This document shows, piece by piece, positions 26,910 to 34,688 of a DNA stretch of 64,000 bases. Source of the DNA: Arthrobacter ulcerisalmonis. Lineage in GTDB: Bacteria > Actinomycetota > Actinomycetes > Actinomycetales > Micrococcaceae. The stretch is from positions 186,001 through 250,000 of the forward strand of contig NZ_UXAU01000038.1 of NCBI RefSeq assembly GCF_900609065.1, read 5' to 3'. Position 1 is the first letter of the stretch. The number at the start of each line of letters is the position of its first letter. The translations under genes were made by a program, and so were the position numbers. The notes under the pieces are model-generated. The model ran no database searches. It worked only from the letters and a program-made list of their open reading frames with translations, and was not told where the DNA came from.

Positions 26910-27698
26910 CTACTGCGCGGGAACGGCAGCGATGGCGGCTGCGCCGGCACCCTTGGCGTAGCGGTCATAGCCTTCGTCTTCGAGACGGTCGGCGAGTTCG
27001 GGGCCGCCCTGCTCCACAACCTGGCCGTCAACAAAAACGTGAACGTAGTCAGGCTTGATATAGCGCAGGATCCGGGTGTAGTGCGTGATGAGCAGGGTGC
27101 CCATATTGCCGCCGGAGTGTGCGCGGTTGACGCCCTCGGAGACGACCTTGAGCGCATCGACGTCGAGGCCTGAGTCGGTCTCGTCAAGGATCGCAAACTT
27201 GGGCTTGAAGAGTTCGAGCTGGAGGATCTCCACCCGCTTCTTTTCGCCGCCGGAGAACCCCTCGTTGACGTTGCGCTGGGCGAAGTCGGCGTCGATCCGC
27301 AGCTCGGCCATGGCAGCCTTGACGTCCTTGGTCCAGGTCCGCAGCTTGGGAGCTTCGCCGTCAATGGCGGTTTTGGCGGTCCGCAGGAAGTTGGTCATGC
27401 TGACGCCGGGAACTTCCACGGGGTACTGCATGGCCAGGAAGACACCGGCGCGGGCGCGTTCGTCAACGCTCATGGCGAGGACGTCTTCGCCGTCCAGCGT
27501 GATGGTGCCTCTGGTGACGTTGTAGCGCGGGTGGCCGGCGATGGTGGAGGCTAAGGTGGACTTGCCCGAGCCGTTGGGACCCATGATGGCGTGGGTTTCG
27601 CCGGTCCGGATGACCAGGCTGACACCCTTCAGGATTTCCTTGGTGCCCTGCTCCGTCTCAATGCTGACGTGCAGGTCCTTGATCTCAAGAGTAGACAT
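26910..27698 (-). CDS. sufC: Fe-S cluster assembly ATPase SufC
   Basis: 262 residues with Walker [10 protein letters not shown], signature FSGGEKKR, Walker [13 protein letters not shown] and the switch His in LITHYTR, all as in SufC. The ATPase drives conformational change of the SufBCD scaffold. A good ribosome site, AGAGGAGAA, precedes the ATG. Confidence 0.97.
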   Translation of the reverse strand: MSTLEIKDLHVSIETEQGTKEILKGVSLVIRTGETHAIMGPNGSGKSTLASTIAGHPRYNVTRGTITLDGEDVLAMSVDERARAGVFLAMQYPVEVPGVSMTNFLRTAKTAIDGEAPKLRTWTKDVKAAMAELRIDADFAQRNVNEGFSGGEKKRVEILQLELFKPKFAILDETDSGLDVDALKVVSEGVNRAHSGGNMGTLLITHYTRILRYIKPDYVHVFVDGQVVEQGGPELADRLEDEGYDRYAKGAGAAAIAAVPAQ

Positions 27699-27775
27699 TC
27701 TCGTGTTCTCCTCTGCACCGTGCCTCTGGCAGCCGGTGCGGTTTCTGGCTGGAAGTTGGTTCGTAATTCTGGGTG

Positions 27776-28135
27776 TTAGCTGAATTTTGGCGCATCGGCG
27801 CCGTTGAGCACATTGGTGAAATCCACGTAGACCTCACCGGCGCGAATCTCGACGGCAAACACCGGCACGGGATCGTAAGCGGGAAGCTGCAGCGGGGCGC
27901 CGGTGCGCAGGTCGAACTGTGAGCCGTGGCCCCAGCATTCGATCGCGCAACCTTCCACCTCACCCTCGGAGAGGGAGATATCCGCGTGCGAGCAGGTGTC
28001 CCCGATCGCGTGGATGTCCCCCATCGAATCCTTGACGATGGCTACGGGGTAGTCGTCGATCAGGATCCGGAGGGCCTGCTTGGGCGAAATGTCATCCACT
28101 GCGCAGACAAGTTCGCCTTTTAGCTGTTCAGTCAT
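27776..28135 (-). CDS. Rieske-type ferredoxin in the suf operon
   Basis: 119 residues carrying one Rieske [2Fe-2S] site, CSH (residues ~48-50) and CWGH (~68-71), in the order CxHx15-17CxxH. Such soluble ferredoxins resemble the electron-donor subunits of non-heme oxygenases. Its fixed place between sufD and sufC in many actinobacteria suggests a role in electron supply or cluster transfer during assembly, an inference from context. Confidence 0.93.
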   Translation of the reverse strand: MTEQLKGELVCAVDDISPKQALRILIDDYPVAIVKDSMGDIHAIGDTCSHADISLSEGEVEGCAIECWGHGSQFDLRTGAPLQLPAYDPVPVFAVEIRAGEVYVDFTNVLNGADAPKFS

Positions 28136-28146
28136 GCCCCGTTGGC

Positions 28147-29433
28147 CTAGTTTTCCGTCAGCGCGAGTTCGCGCTCAACGGCGTCGGTCAGGCGCTCTTC
28201 GATGCTGGGCACCTTGATCTGCTGGATGATCTCGTTGAGGAATCCTCGGACCACCAGGCGGCGGGCCACATTTTCAGGAATTCCCCGAGCCATCAGGTAG
28301 AAGAGGTGCTCGTCATCGAGGCGGCCGGTGGCGCTGGCGTGGCCGGCACCCTCGATCAGGCCGGTTTCGATTTCCAGGTTCGGGACCGAGTCGGCGCGGG
28401 CGCCTTCGGTGAGCAGCAGGTTGCGGTTGGCCTCGTAGGTGTCGGTGCCTTCAGCTTCCTTGCGGATGAGGACGTCGCCTACCCAGACTGCGTGGGCGTT
28501 GCGCCCCTGCAGTGCGCCCTTGTAGAGCACGTTGGACTTGCAGTTGGCCACAGCGTGGTCAACGAACAGGCGCTGTTCAAGGTGCTGGCCGGCGTCGGCG
28601 AAGTAGAGGCCGAACAGTTCAGCTTCGCCGCCGGTGGCGGTAAATCGGGCTGACGGCGTGACGCGGACCAGGTCCCCGCCCAGGCTCACCATGACGTGCT
28701 TGAGCTTGGCGTCGCGGCCGATCTTGGCCTGCTGCGAGGACGCGTGCACGGCGTCCTCGTTCCATTCCTGCAGCGAGACAACGGTGAGGGAAGCTCCGTC
28801 TTCGACGATGATCTCTACGTTCTCGGAAACCACGGCGCTGCCCGAGTGGTTCAGCACCACTACAGACTTGGAGAATTTCTGCGCAACGATGACCACGTGC
28901 TGGGCAGCGGGGTCGGTGGAGGCGCCCACGATGTCGACGGTGATTTCCGTATCAGCCTCAAACTCGGCGGGCACGGTGATCACGGTGGCAGCAGCGAAGT
29001 TTTCCCACGCGTTGGCGGACACCCGGTCCTCCGGGATACCCGCGGCACCAATCCGTTGGTCATCGCGGCCAACGGTTTCGACGACGACGGCATCCGGACC
29101 GGTCACGGTCACGGCCGGTGCCGCGCCAGAGAGGACGTCGCTGTGCAGTCCGCGGAGCCGCTTCAGGGGGGTGAAACGCCAATCTTCCTCCAGCCCGGTG
29201 AGCGGTTTGAAGTCCGCCAGGGAGTAGGAGGTGAGCCGGCCGGCGCGTGAGCTGTCCGGGATGCCTTCGCCGCCACCGTGTGAGTGGCTCTTGGCGGAGT
29301 CTCCGGCCAGGGGCGCCTTGGAGGCGTTGGCGTTGATGGGTGAGAGGCTTTCGCCTTCCTCGGTGAAGCCGTCGATGAACGGCTGGGCCGAGGGCGCGCC
29401 AATGCGCGCCTTTTCAGTAGTGATATCAGTCAT
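28147..29433 (-). CDS. sufD: Fe-S cluster assembly protein SufD
   Basis: 428 residues. The beta-helix core of SufB/SufD proteins is recognisable (QHLEQRLFVDHAVANCKSNV) and the C-terminal HLFYLMARGIPENVARRLVV segment is typical. SufD pairs with SufB and SufC in the scaffold. It begins 2 bp after the sufB stop. Confidence 0.95.
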   Translation of the reverse strand: MTDITTEKARIGAPSAQPFIDGFTEEGESLSPINANASKAPLAGDSAKSHSHGGGEGIPDSSRAGRLTSYSLADFKPLTGLEEDWRFTPLKRLRGLHSDVLSGAAPAVTVTGPDAVVVETVGRDDQRIGAAGIPEDRVSANAWENFAAATVITVPAEFEADTEITVDIVGASTDPAAQHVVIVAQKFSKSVVVLNHSGSAVVSENVEIIVEDGASLTVVSLQEWNEDAVHASSQQAKIGRDAKLKHVMVSLGGDLVRVTPSARFTATGGEAELFGLYFADAGQHLEQRLFVDHAVANCKSNVLYKGALQGRNAHAVWVGDVLIRKEAEGTDTYEANRNLLLTEGARADSVPNLEIETGLIEGAGHASATGRLDDEHLFYLMARGIPENVARRLVVRGFLNEIIQQIKVPSIEERLTDAVERELALTEN

Positions 29434-29435
29434 CG

Positions 29436-30899
29436 TTATCCGACGGACCCTTCCATCTGCAATTCGATCAATCGGTTCAGCTCCAGCGCGTATTCCATGG
29501 GAAGTTCGCGGGCAATCGGCTCAATGAAGCCGCGCACGATCATGGCCATGGCCTCGTCTTCGCGCATGCCGCGGGACATCAGGTAGAAGAGTTGCTCTTC
29601 GCTGACCCGGGAAACGGTGGCTTCGTGCCCCATCACCACGTCATCCTCGCGGATGTCGATGTAGGGGTAGGTGTCGGAGCGGCTGATGGTGTCCACGAGC
29701 AGCGCGTCACAGCGCACGGTGTTGGCCGAGTGCTTGGCGCCTTCGCGGACCTGGACCAGGCCACGGTAGGCGGCACGGCCGCCACCGCGGGCTACCGACT
29801 TGGAGATGATGGAGCTCTTGGTGTTTGGTGCGATGTGCACCATTTTGGAACCGGTGTCCTGGTGCTGGCCTTCGCCGGCAAACGCGATAGACAGCGTCTC
29901 GCCCTTGGCGTGCTCGCCTACCAGGTACACGGCCGGGTACTTCATGGTGACCTTGGAACCGATGTTGCCATCGACCCATTCCATGGTGGCGCCGGCTTCG
30001 CAGATGGCGCGCTTGGTCACCAGGTTGTAGACGTTGTTGGACCAGTTCTGGATGGTGGTGTAGCGGACGCGGGCGCCCTTCTTGACCACAATCTCAACCA
30101 CTGCGGAGTGCAGCGAGTCGGAGGTGTAGATCGGGGCGGTGCAGCCCTCGATGTAGTGAACGTAGGAGTCCTCGTCAGCGATGATCAGGGTCCGTTCGAA
30201 CTGGCCCATGTTTTCGGTGTTGATCCGAAAGTACGCCTGCAGCGGGATGTCGACGTGGACACCCTTGGGGACGTACACGAATGAGCCACCGGACCAGACG
30301 GAGGTGTTCAGGGACGCGAACTTGTTGTCGCCCACCGGAATGATGGTGCCGAAGTATTCCTTGAAGATCTCCGGGTGTTCCTTCAGTGCGGTGTCGGTGT
30401 CCAGGAAGATGACGCCCTGCCGCTCGAGGTCCTCACGCAGCTGGTGGTAGACAACCTCGGACTCGTACTGGGCGGCCACGCCGGAGACCAGGCGCTGCTT
30501 TTCAGCTTCGGGGATGCCCAGCTTGTCGTACGTGTTCTTGATGTCCTCGGGCAGTTCCTCCCAGCTGGTGGCCTGCTTTTCCGTGGAGCGCACGAAGTAC
30601 TTGATGTTGTCGAAGTCGATGCCGGAGAGGTCTGCACCCCAGGTGGGCATGGGCTTGCGGTCGAAGTACTTCAGGCCTTTCAAACGAAGATCGAGCATCC
30701 ACTGGGGTTCGCTCTTCTTCGAGGAAATATCCCGAACAACCTCTTCGCTGAGCCCACGACGGGCGTTGGCTCCGGCGTCGTTCTTGTCCGCCCAGCCGTA
30801 CTCGTAGTTTCCGATGCCGTGGAGCTCGGGGTTCTTTTCCAGAATCTCCGAGATCACAGTGCTTTCGGCTACCGCTTTCTCTGATAGTTGGTCCGTCAT
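29436..30899 (-). CDS. sufB: Fe-S cluster assembly protein SufB
   Basis: 487 residues from the ATG at 30899 ([13 protein letters not shown]); upstream in-frame codons overlap sufR and are not used. Conserved SufB segments include [43 protein letters not shown] and [19 protein letters not shown]. SufB holds the nascent cluster. TGATG links the sufR stop and sufB start by one shared base, implying co-translation. Confidence 0.97.
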   Translation of the reverse strand: MTDQLSEKAVAESTVISEILEKNPELHGIGNYEYGWADKNDAGANARRGLSEEVVRDISSKKSEPQWMLDLRLKGLKYFDRKPMPTWGADLSGIDFDNIKYFVRSTEKQATSWEELPEDIKNTYDKLGIPEAEKQRLVSGVAAQYESEVVYHQLREDLERQGVIFLDTDTALKEHPEIFKEYFGTIIPVGDNKFASLNTSVWSGGSFVYVPKGVHVDIPLQAYFRINTENMGQFERTLIIADEDSYVHYIEGCTAPIYTSDSLHSAVVEIVVKKGARVRYTTIQNWSNNVYNLVTKRAICEAGATMEWVDGNIGSKVTMKYPAVYLVGEHAKGETLSIAFAGEGQHQDTGSKMVHIAPNTKSSIISKSVARGGGRAAYRGLVQVREGAKHSANTVRCDALLVDTISRSDTYPYIDIREDDVVMGHEATVSRVSEEQLFYLMSRGMREDEAMAMIVRGFIEPIARELPMEYALELNRLIELQMEGSVG

Positions 30900-31741
30900 C
30901 ACGGCCTTCCTTGCTGGTGGTTTGATTGCGTCGTGCAGGTGGTTGCTGCTGGAACTGAGTCGGTTGACTCTGCCGTTGGCAACCTGCCTGTGGGTATGTG
31001 GGTGGTGCAGACGTGGCCGCCGCGGGCCAACGTGGACAGCCGGCGGACGTCCACACCCACCAACCGGGAAAAGACTTCGGTCTCCACGTCGCAGAAGACG
31101 GGGAACGTGGCAGCCAACTCCTGGATGGGACAGTGGCCCTGGCACAACTGGACACTGGCAAGGGCTGCCGGCAGGGGGGTCTTGGCCGTGATGGTGGCGG
31201 CTGAAGCCACGAAGTTGTCCCGGTTCAGGGCTGCGGAGAGGGCGCGGGCGCGGTCTGCGATGTCCGGTCCGGCGCTTTCCACCTCCGGTGCGTAGCGACG
31301 TTCCATCTCAGTGAAGCGTTCGACAGCGAATGCCCGCACAGCCTCGCTGCCGGCGGCTTGTTCGAGCTGCTTGAGCGCCTGCGCCGCGATATCAAGGTAG
31401 TCGTTGCCGAGGCTTGACTGGCCCTGCGAAGAAAGGACGTAGCGGCGGGCGGGCCTCCCCGCGCCCGCGCCCGACCGGGCAACACGCTTGACCTCGATGA
31501 CGCCGGCACGTTCCAGGTAATCGAGGTGGCGACGGACGGCCGCAGGGGTGAAGCCAAGCAGCTCGCCGAGTTCCGCGGCGCTGACGGGCCCTTGTTCCAG
31601 GACCGCAGCGAGTACCTTATCCCGGGTGCGGTCATCCACGTCGCCGACTGGACCGGAAGCCTGCAGGCTTCGGTCGACAGAGGCTTGATGGCCCCTCGCC
31701 CCCTTCGCGGGAACAGTCGCAGCATTACTCACGGAATACAC
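30899..31741 (-). CDS. sufR: Fe-S-responsive transcriptional regulator SufR
   Basis: 280 residues from GTG 31741 (GTG 31732 equally possible). A winged helix-turn-helix ([22 protein letters not shown], ~residues 55-75) is followed by a C-terminal cluster region with cysteines in [16 protein letters not shown] and HVCTTH, suited to bind an Fe-S cluster. SufR-type proteins repress the suf operon when clusters are sufficient. It heads its own operon, as expected for an autoregulator; a palindrome lies just upstream. Confidence 0.93.
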   Translation of the reverse strand: MYSVSNAATVPAKGARGHQASVDRSLQASGPVGDVDDRTRDKVLAAVLEQGPVSAAELGELLGFTPAAVRRHLDYLERAGVIEVKRVARSGAGAGRPARRYVLSSQGQSSLGNDYLDIAAQALKQLEQAAGSEAVRAFAVERFTEMERRYAPEVESAGPDIADRARALSAALNRDNFVASAATITAKTPLPAALASVQLCQGHCPIQELAATFPVFCDVETEVFSRLVGVDVRRLSTLARGGHVCTTHIPTGRLPTAESTDSVPAATTCTTQSNHQQGRP

Positions 31742-31742
31742 A

Positions 31743-31754
31743 ACACAATAGTGT
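31743..31754. promoter_or_regulatory. Candidate SufR operator
   Basis: ACACAATAGTGT is an inverted ACAC/GTGT repeat one base upstream of the sufR start, in the divergent region with the ABC operon. Position suits autorepression; specific binding is inferred. Confidence 0.45.
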
Positions 31755-31827
31755 CGTAATTTAGTCCCAGCTTCCAGTAAGGGCAGGCTGACCTTCAGCT
31801 GGCGACGGTGTCCAACGATTCGAAATA

Positions 31828-31843
31828 CTACGTCGCGTAGAAT
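31828..31843 (+). promoter_or_regulatory. Leaderless -10 box TAGAAT overlapped by palindrome CTACG-TCG-CGTAG
   Basis: TAGAAT (31838-31843) ends 6 nt before GTG 31850. A perfect 5-bp inverted repeat, 31828-31840, overlaps its left side, so a bound repressor would block the promoter of the ABC-ctaA operon. Confidence 0.5.
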
Positions 31844-31849
31844 ACTCGG

Positions 31850-32818
31850 GTGCCTTCCTCTCTTTCTCCCGTCCTGGCCATCAACGGCCTCATCAAGGAC
31901 GTCGGCCCATTACCCAGCTTGGACGGACGCATGTTGCGCGTGGTGAGTGGCGTCACCCTGCAGGCCCATCGAGGCCAAGTGACCGCCTTGCTAGGTGCTA
32001 ACGGCGCTGGCAAAACCACCACCTTGGAATGCGCGCAGGGCCTGCAGAAGCGAAACGGCGGCACTATCTCCCTCTTGGGCGAAGACCCCGCTACGGCAGG
32101 GGCAAGCCTTCGCTCCCGGGTTGGCGTCATGCTCCAGGATGGTGGGCTCCCGCCGTCGGCCCGGCCCATTCCGCTGCTGAACCACGTGGCCCGCCTCTAC
32201 GCGAACCCATGGCCGGTGGCCGATCTGGTGTCCCGCCTGGGAATCGACAGCTTCAGCCGAACCACCGTTCGCCGGCTCTCCGGTGGACAGAAGCAGCGGC
32301 TGGCGCTCGCGGCGGCCCTGCTGGGACGGCCCGAGGTGCTCTTCCTTGATGAACCGAGCGCGGGCCTGGACCCACAGTCCCGGCAACTGGTCTTCGACCT
32401 GATCGCCGAGCTCCGGGATTCCGGCATGGGCATCATCTTGACCACGCACCTGATGGACGACGCCCAGCGGCTTGCCGACTACGTTTACATCATCGACGGC
32501 GGCCGCAATGTTGCCGAGGGCACCGTCCAGGAACTCCTGCAACGCGAACCAGGCCGCGGCGCCGGAGCCGAACAACTGCGGACCCTGACGTTTGAAACCA
32601 CTGCAGGCCTGGTGTTCGACGGCGTCCTGCCGCCGGGCGCCGACCTGGTTGAGTCGCGTCCCGGCCACTACAGCCTGACGGGCCAGCTGACCCCAGCGCA
32701 CCTGGCGGCGTTGACCACCTGGTGGGCTGCGCGCGACCTCATGCCATCCGCGATGACGCTGCAGGCGCGCAGCCTCGAAGACGTCTTCCTGGATATTTCC
32801 GGAAAGGACATCCGATGA
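31850..32818 (+). CDS. ABC exporter ATP-binding protein (DrrA/CcmA-like), next to suf and ctaA
   Basis: 322 residues from GTG 31850. Walker A GANGAGKTT, signature LSGGQKQR, Walker B VLFLDEPSAGLD and switch His TTHLMDD are present, plus an ~80-residue C-terminal domain common to drug/lipid exporter ATPases. It overlaps the permease gene (ATGA). The ABC pair beside ctaA and sufR is conserved across actinobacteria, including mycobacteria, which hints at a role tied to heme A, cytochrome oxidase or Fe-S biology. Cargo is unknown. Confidence 0.9.
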   Translation: MPSSLSPVLAINGLIKDVGPLPSLDGRMLRVVSGVTLQAHRGQVTALLGANGAGKTTTLECAQGLQKRNGGTISLLGEDPATAGASLRSRVGVMLQDGGLPPSARPIPLLNHVARLYANPWPVADLVSRLGIDSFSRTTVRRLSGGQKQRLALAAALLGRPEVLFLDEPSAGLDPQSRQLVFDLIAELRDSGMGIILTTHLMDDAQRLADYVYIIDGGRNVAEGTVQELLQREPGRGAGAEQLRTLTFETTAGLVFDGVLPPGADLVESRPGHYSLTGQLTPAHLAALTTWWAARDLMPSAMTLQARSLEDVFLDISGKDIR

Positions 32819-33612
32819 GCCAGGCCAGTACCGGCGCGCCAGCAGCAGCACCGGGCACACCAGGAACGCATGCAGGCCCGGCGTCCATGCTGCGCCGGGT
32901 GCTGATGCAGGGACAATATGAAGCCGTGGTGATGTTGCGGAACGGCGAACAGCTGATTCTCGCGATTGTGTTGCCGCTGCTCGCCCTGGTTGGCCTGACC
33001 GTGACGCCATTGCTTGATGGACTGGGCGGTAGCAGGATCGACGCCGCAGTGCCGGGGATCCTTGCCTTGTGTGCCATGTCCACCGCGTTCACCGGCCAAG
33101 GCATCGCCACGGGCTTCGACCGGCGCTACGGTGTCCTTCGCTTCCTGTCCACCACGCCGCTGGGCCGCGGCGGGCTGGTGGCTGGAAAGGTCCTCTCGGT
33201 CTTGGTGGTGCTGTGCATCCAGGTGGCGGTGGTCACGGTGGTGGCGCTCCTGCTCGGCTGGCACCCGCTGCCAGCCGGCTGGCTGCCGGGCATGGCCCTG
33301 CTGGTCCTCGGCGCGGCTGCGTTCACGGCGTTGGGGCTCTTGGTGGCGGGCACCGTCCGGCCCGAAGCCACCTTGGCCATCACCAACCTGCTGTGGATCC
33401 TCCTTGGCGCGCTGGGCGGCATCGTCATTCCGGCCGACCGCCTTCCCGCCCTGGCCCAACAGATTGTGCACTTCCTTCCGTCCGGGGCCTTGGGCGAGTC
33501 GATGCGCCTCGCCTTCCTCAGCGGCAGCCTGGACGGCGCCGCCACCATCATCTTGCTGCTCTGGACAGTCCTGGCCGGCGCAGCAGCCATCCGCTGGTTC
33601 AAATGGAATTGA
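32815..33612 (+). CDS. ABC-2 type exporter permease
   Basis: 265 residues with about six hydrophobic helices and a Gly/Ala/Pro-rich N-terminal tail (residues ~1-25). The segment FDRRYGVLRFLSTTPLGRGGLV is typical of ABC-2 (DrrB-like) permeases. The partner ATPase is encoded immediately upstream; ctaA follows after 7 bp. Substrate unknown. Confidence 0.88.
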   Translation: MSQASTGAPAAAPGTPGTHAGPASMLRRVLMQGQYEAVVMLRNGEQLILAIVLPLLALVGLTVTPLLDGLGGSRIDAAVPGILALCAMSTAFTGQGIATGFDRRYGVLRFLSTTPLGRGGLVAGKVLSVLVVLCIQVAVVTVVALLLGWHPLPAGWLPGMALLVLGAAAFTALGLLVAGTVRPEATLAITNLLWILLGALGGIVIPADRLPALAQQIVHFLPSGALGESMRLAFLSGSLDGAATIILLLWTVLAGAAAIRWFKWN

Positions 33613-33619
33613 GAATTTC

Positions 33620-34582
33620 GTGACTACCCTTTCCCGCCTCCCCCAGCTTGCCTCGCGACTGACGTCGCGGCTGCCTCGCACGGTGGACAAGACCATTCGA
33701 CGCCTTTCGGTGGCCTCGCTGATCGGGCAGACCTTGCTGGTGGTTACCGGTGGCGCGGTTCGTTTGACGGCCTCCGGGCTGGGCTGCCCCACCTGGCCTC
33801 GGTGCACCGACACGTCCCTGGTGAACACCCCGGAAATGGGTGTCCACGGGTTCATCGAGTTCGGGAACCGGATGCTCACGTTTGCGCTGGCCACCGTGGC
33901 AGCGCTCATGCTTGTCTACTTGTGGAACTTGCGGAAGGAACGCAAGGACCTGTTCCTGCTGGCGCTGGGCCTGCTGGCAAGTATTCCGGCGCAGGCCGTC
34001 ATTGGTGGAATCACAGTGCTCTCCAACCTCAACCCCTGGGTAGTGGGTCTACACTTCCTGGTCTCCATGGCCTTGGTGGTCTTCGCGACGCTGTTGGTCA
34101 ACAGGACCTACGGCCGGACTGGCAGGTTCGCCACACGCCAGCTTCCCGCCATCCCCGGAGTCATGCGCCCGCTGACGTCGGCCGTCGCCGTCTTTTCCGC
34201 CATCGCCGTGATGCTCGGCGTGGTGGTCACTGGCGCCGGACCGCACGCTGGCGATGCCGATGCGCCGCGGAACAATCTCGACTGGGATCTCTTCTCGCAC
34301 ATCCACGCTGTGCCCGCCTACCTGATCACGGCCGGAACGCTCGTGGCCGTTTTACTCGTCCTTCGGCACCGAGTCACAGGCCCGCTCCGCGTTGGAGTCC
34401 TTGGCCTGCTCGCCGTCACGCTCCTCCAGGGTGTTATCGGCTTCACCCAGTACTACAACGGCATCCCGGCCCTCCTTGTTGGTACGCACATGCTGGGCGC
34501 CGCGCTCTTGATGTCGGCCGCCACCAACGCTTGGGACCTGGCCCGGAACAGCCCTGTGTCACGCGGACAGCGCGTCAGCTAA
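33620..34582 (+). CDS. ctaA: Heme A synthase
   Basis: 320 residues from GTG 33620. About eight membrane helices are visible in two homologous halves. Conserved motifs are TGGAVRLTASGLGCPTWPRC near the start and HIHAVPAYL and GFTQYYNGIP in the second half; the expected heme-ligand histidines are present in the HGFIEFGNR, LHFLVS and HIHA segments. It oxidises heme O, made by CtaB encoded about 5 kb away, to heme A for cytochrome oxidase. Confidence 0.95.
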   Translation: MTTLSRLPQLASRLTSRLPRTVDKTIRRLSVASLIGQTLLVVTGGAVRLTASGLGCPTWPRCTDTSLVNTPEMGVHGFIEFGNRMLTFALATVAALMLVYLWNLRKERKDLFLLALGLLASIPAQAVIGGITVLSNLNPWVVGLHFLVSMALVVFATLLVNRTYGRTGRFATRQLPAIPGVMRPLTSAVAVFSAIAVMLGVVVTGAGPHAGDADAPRNNLDWDLFSHIHAVPAYLITAGTLVAVLLVLRHRVTGPLRVGVLGLLAVTLLQGVIGFTQYYNGIPALLVGTHMLGAALLMSAATNAWDLARNSPVSRGQRVS

Positions 34583-34595
34583 CGCTCATGGTCTA

Positions 34596-34679
34596 CTGTC
34601 GCCCGGGCCAAAGCTCGTTGGCTTGACCAGTCGCCCAGGCCCGCCGGCTCGGCCAAACAAGAGCGAGCCCGGGCGACAG
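34596..34679. repeat. Long inverted repeat between convergent ctaA and sulP genes
   Basis: A perfect 13-bp outer stem, CTGTCGCCCGGGC (34596-34608) with GCCCGGGCGACAG (34667-34679), encloses a partial second stem (GCTC..TTGGC with GCCAA..GAGC). It fills almost the whole 106-bp intergenic gap and would act as a bidirectional terminator; its size suggests a REP-like element. Confidence 0.75.
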
Positions 34680-34688
34680 CGGCCAGTA

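Noticed and set aside
30900..31145. Extended N-terminus of SufB
   Set aside because: It would overlap sufR and has no SufB similarity; ATG 30899 is the family start.
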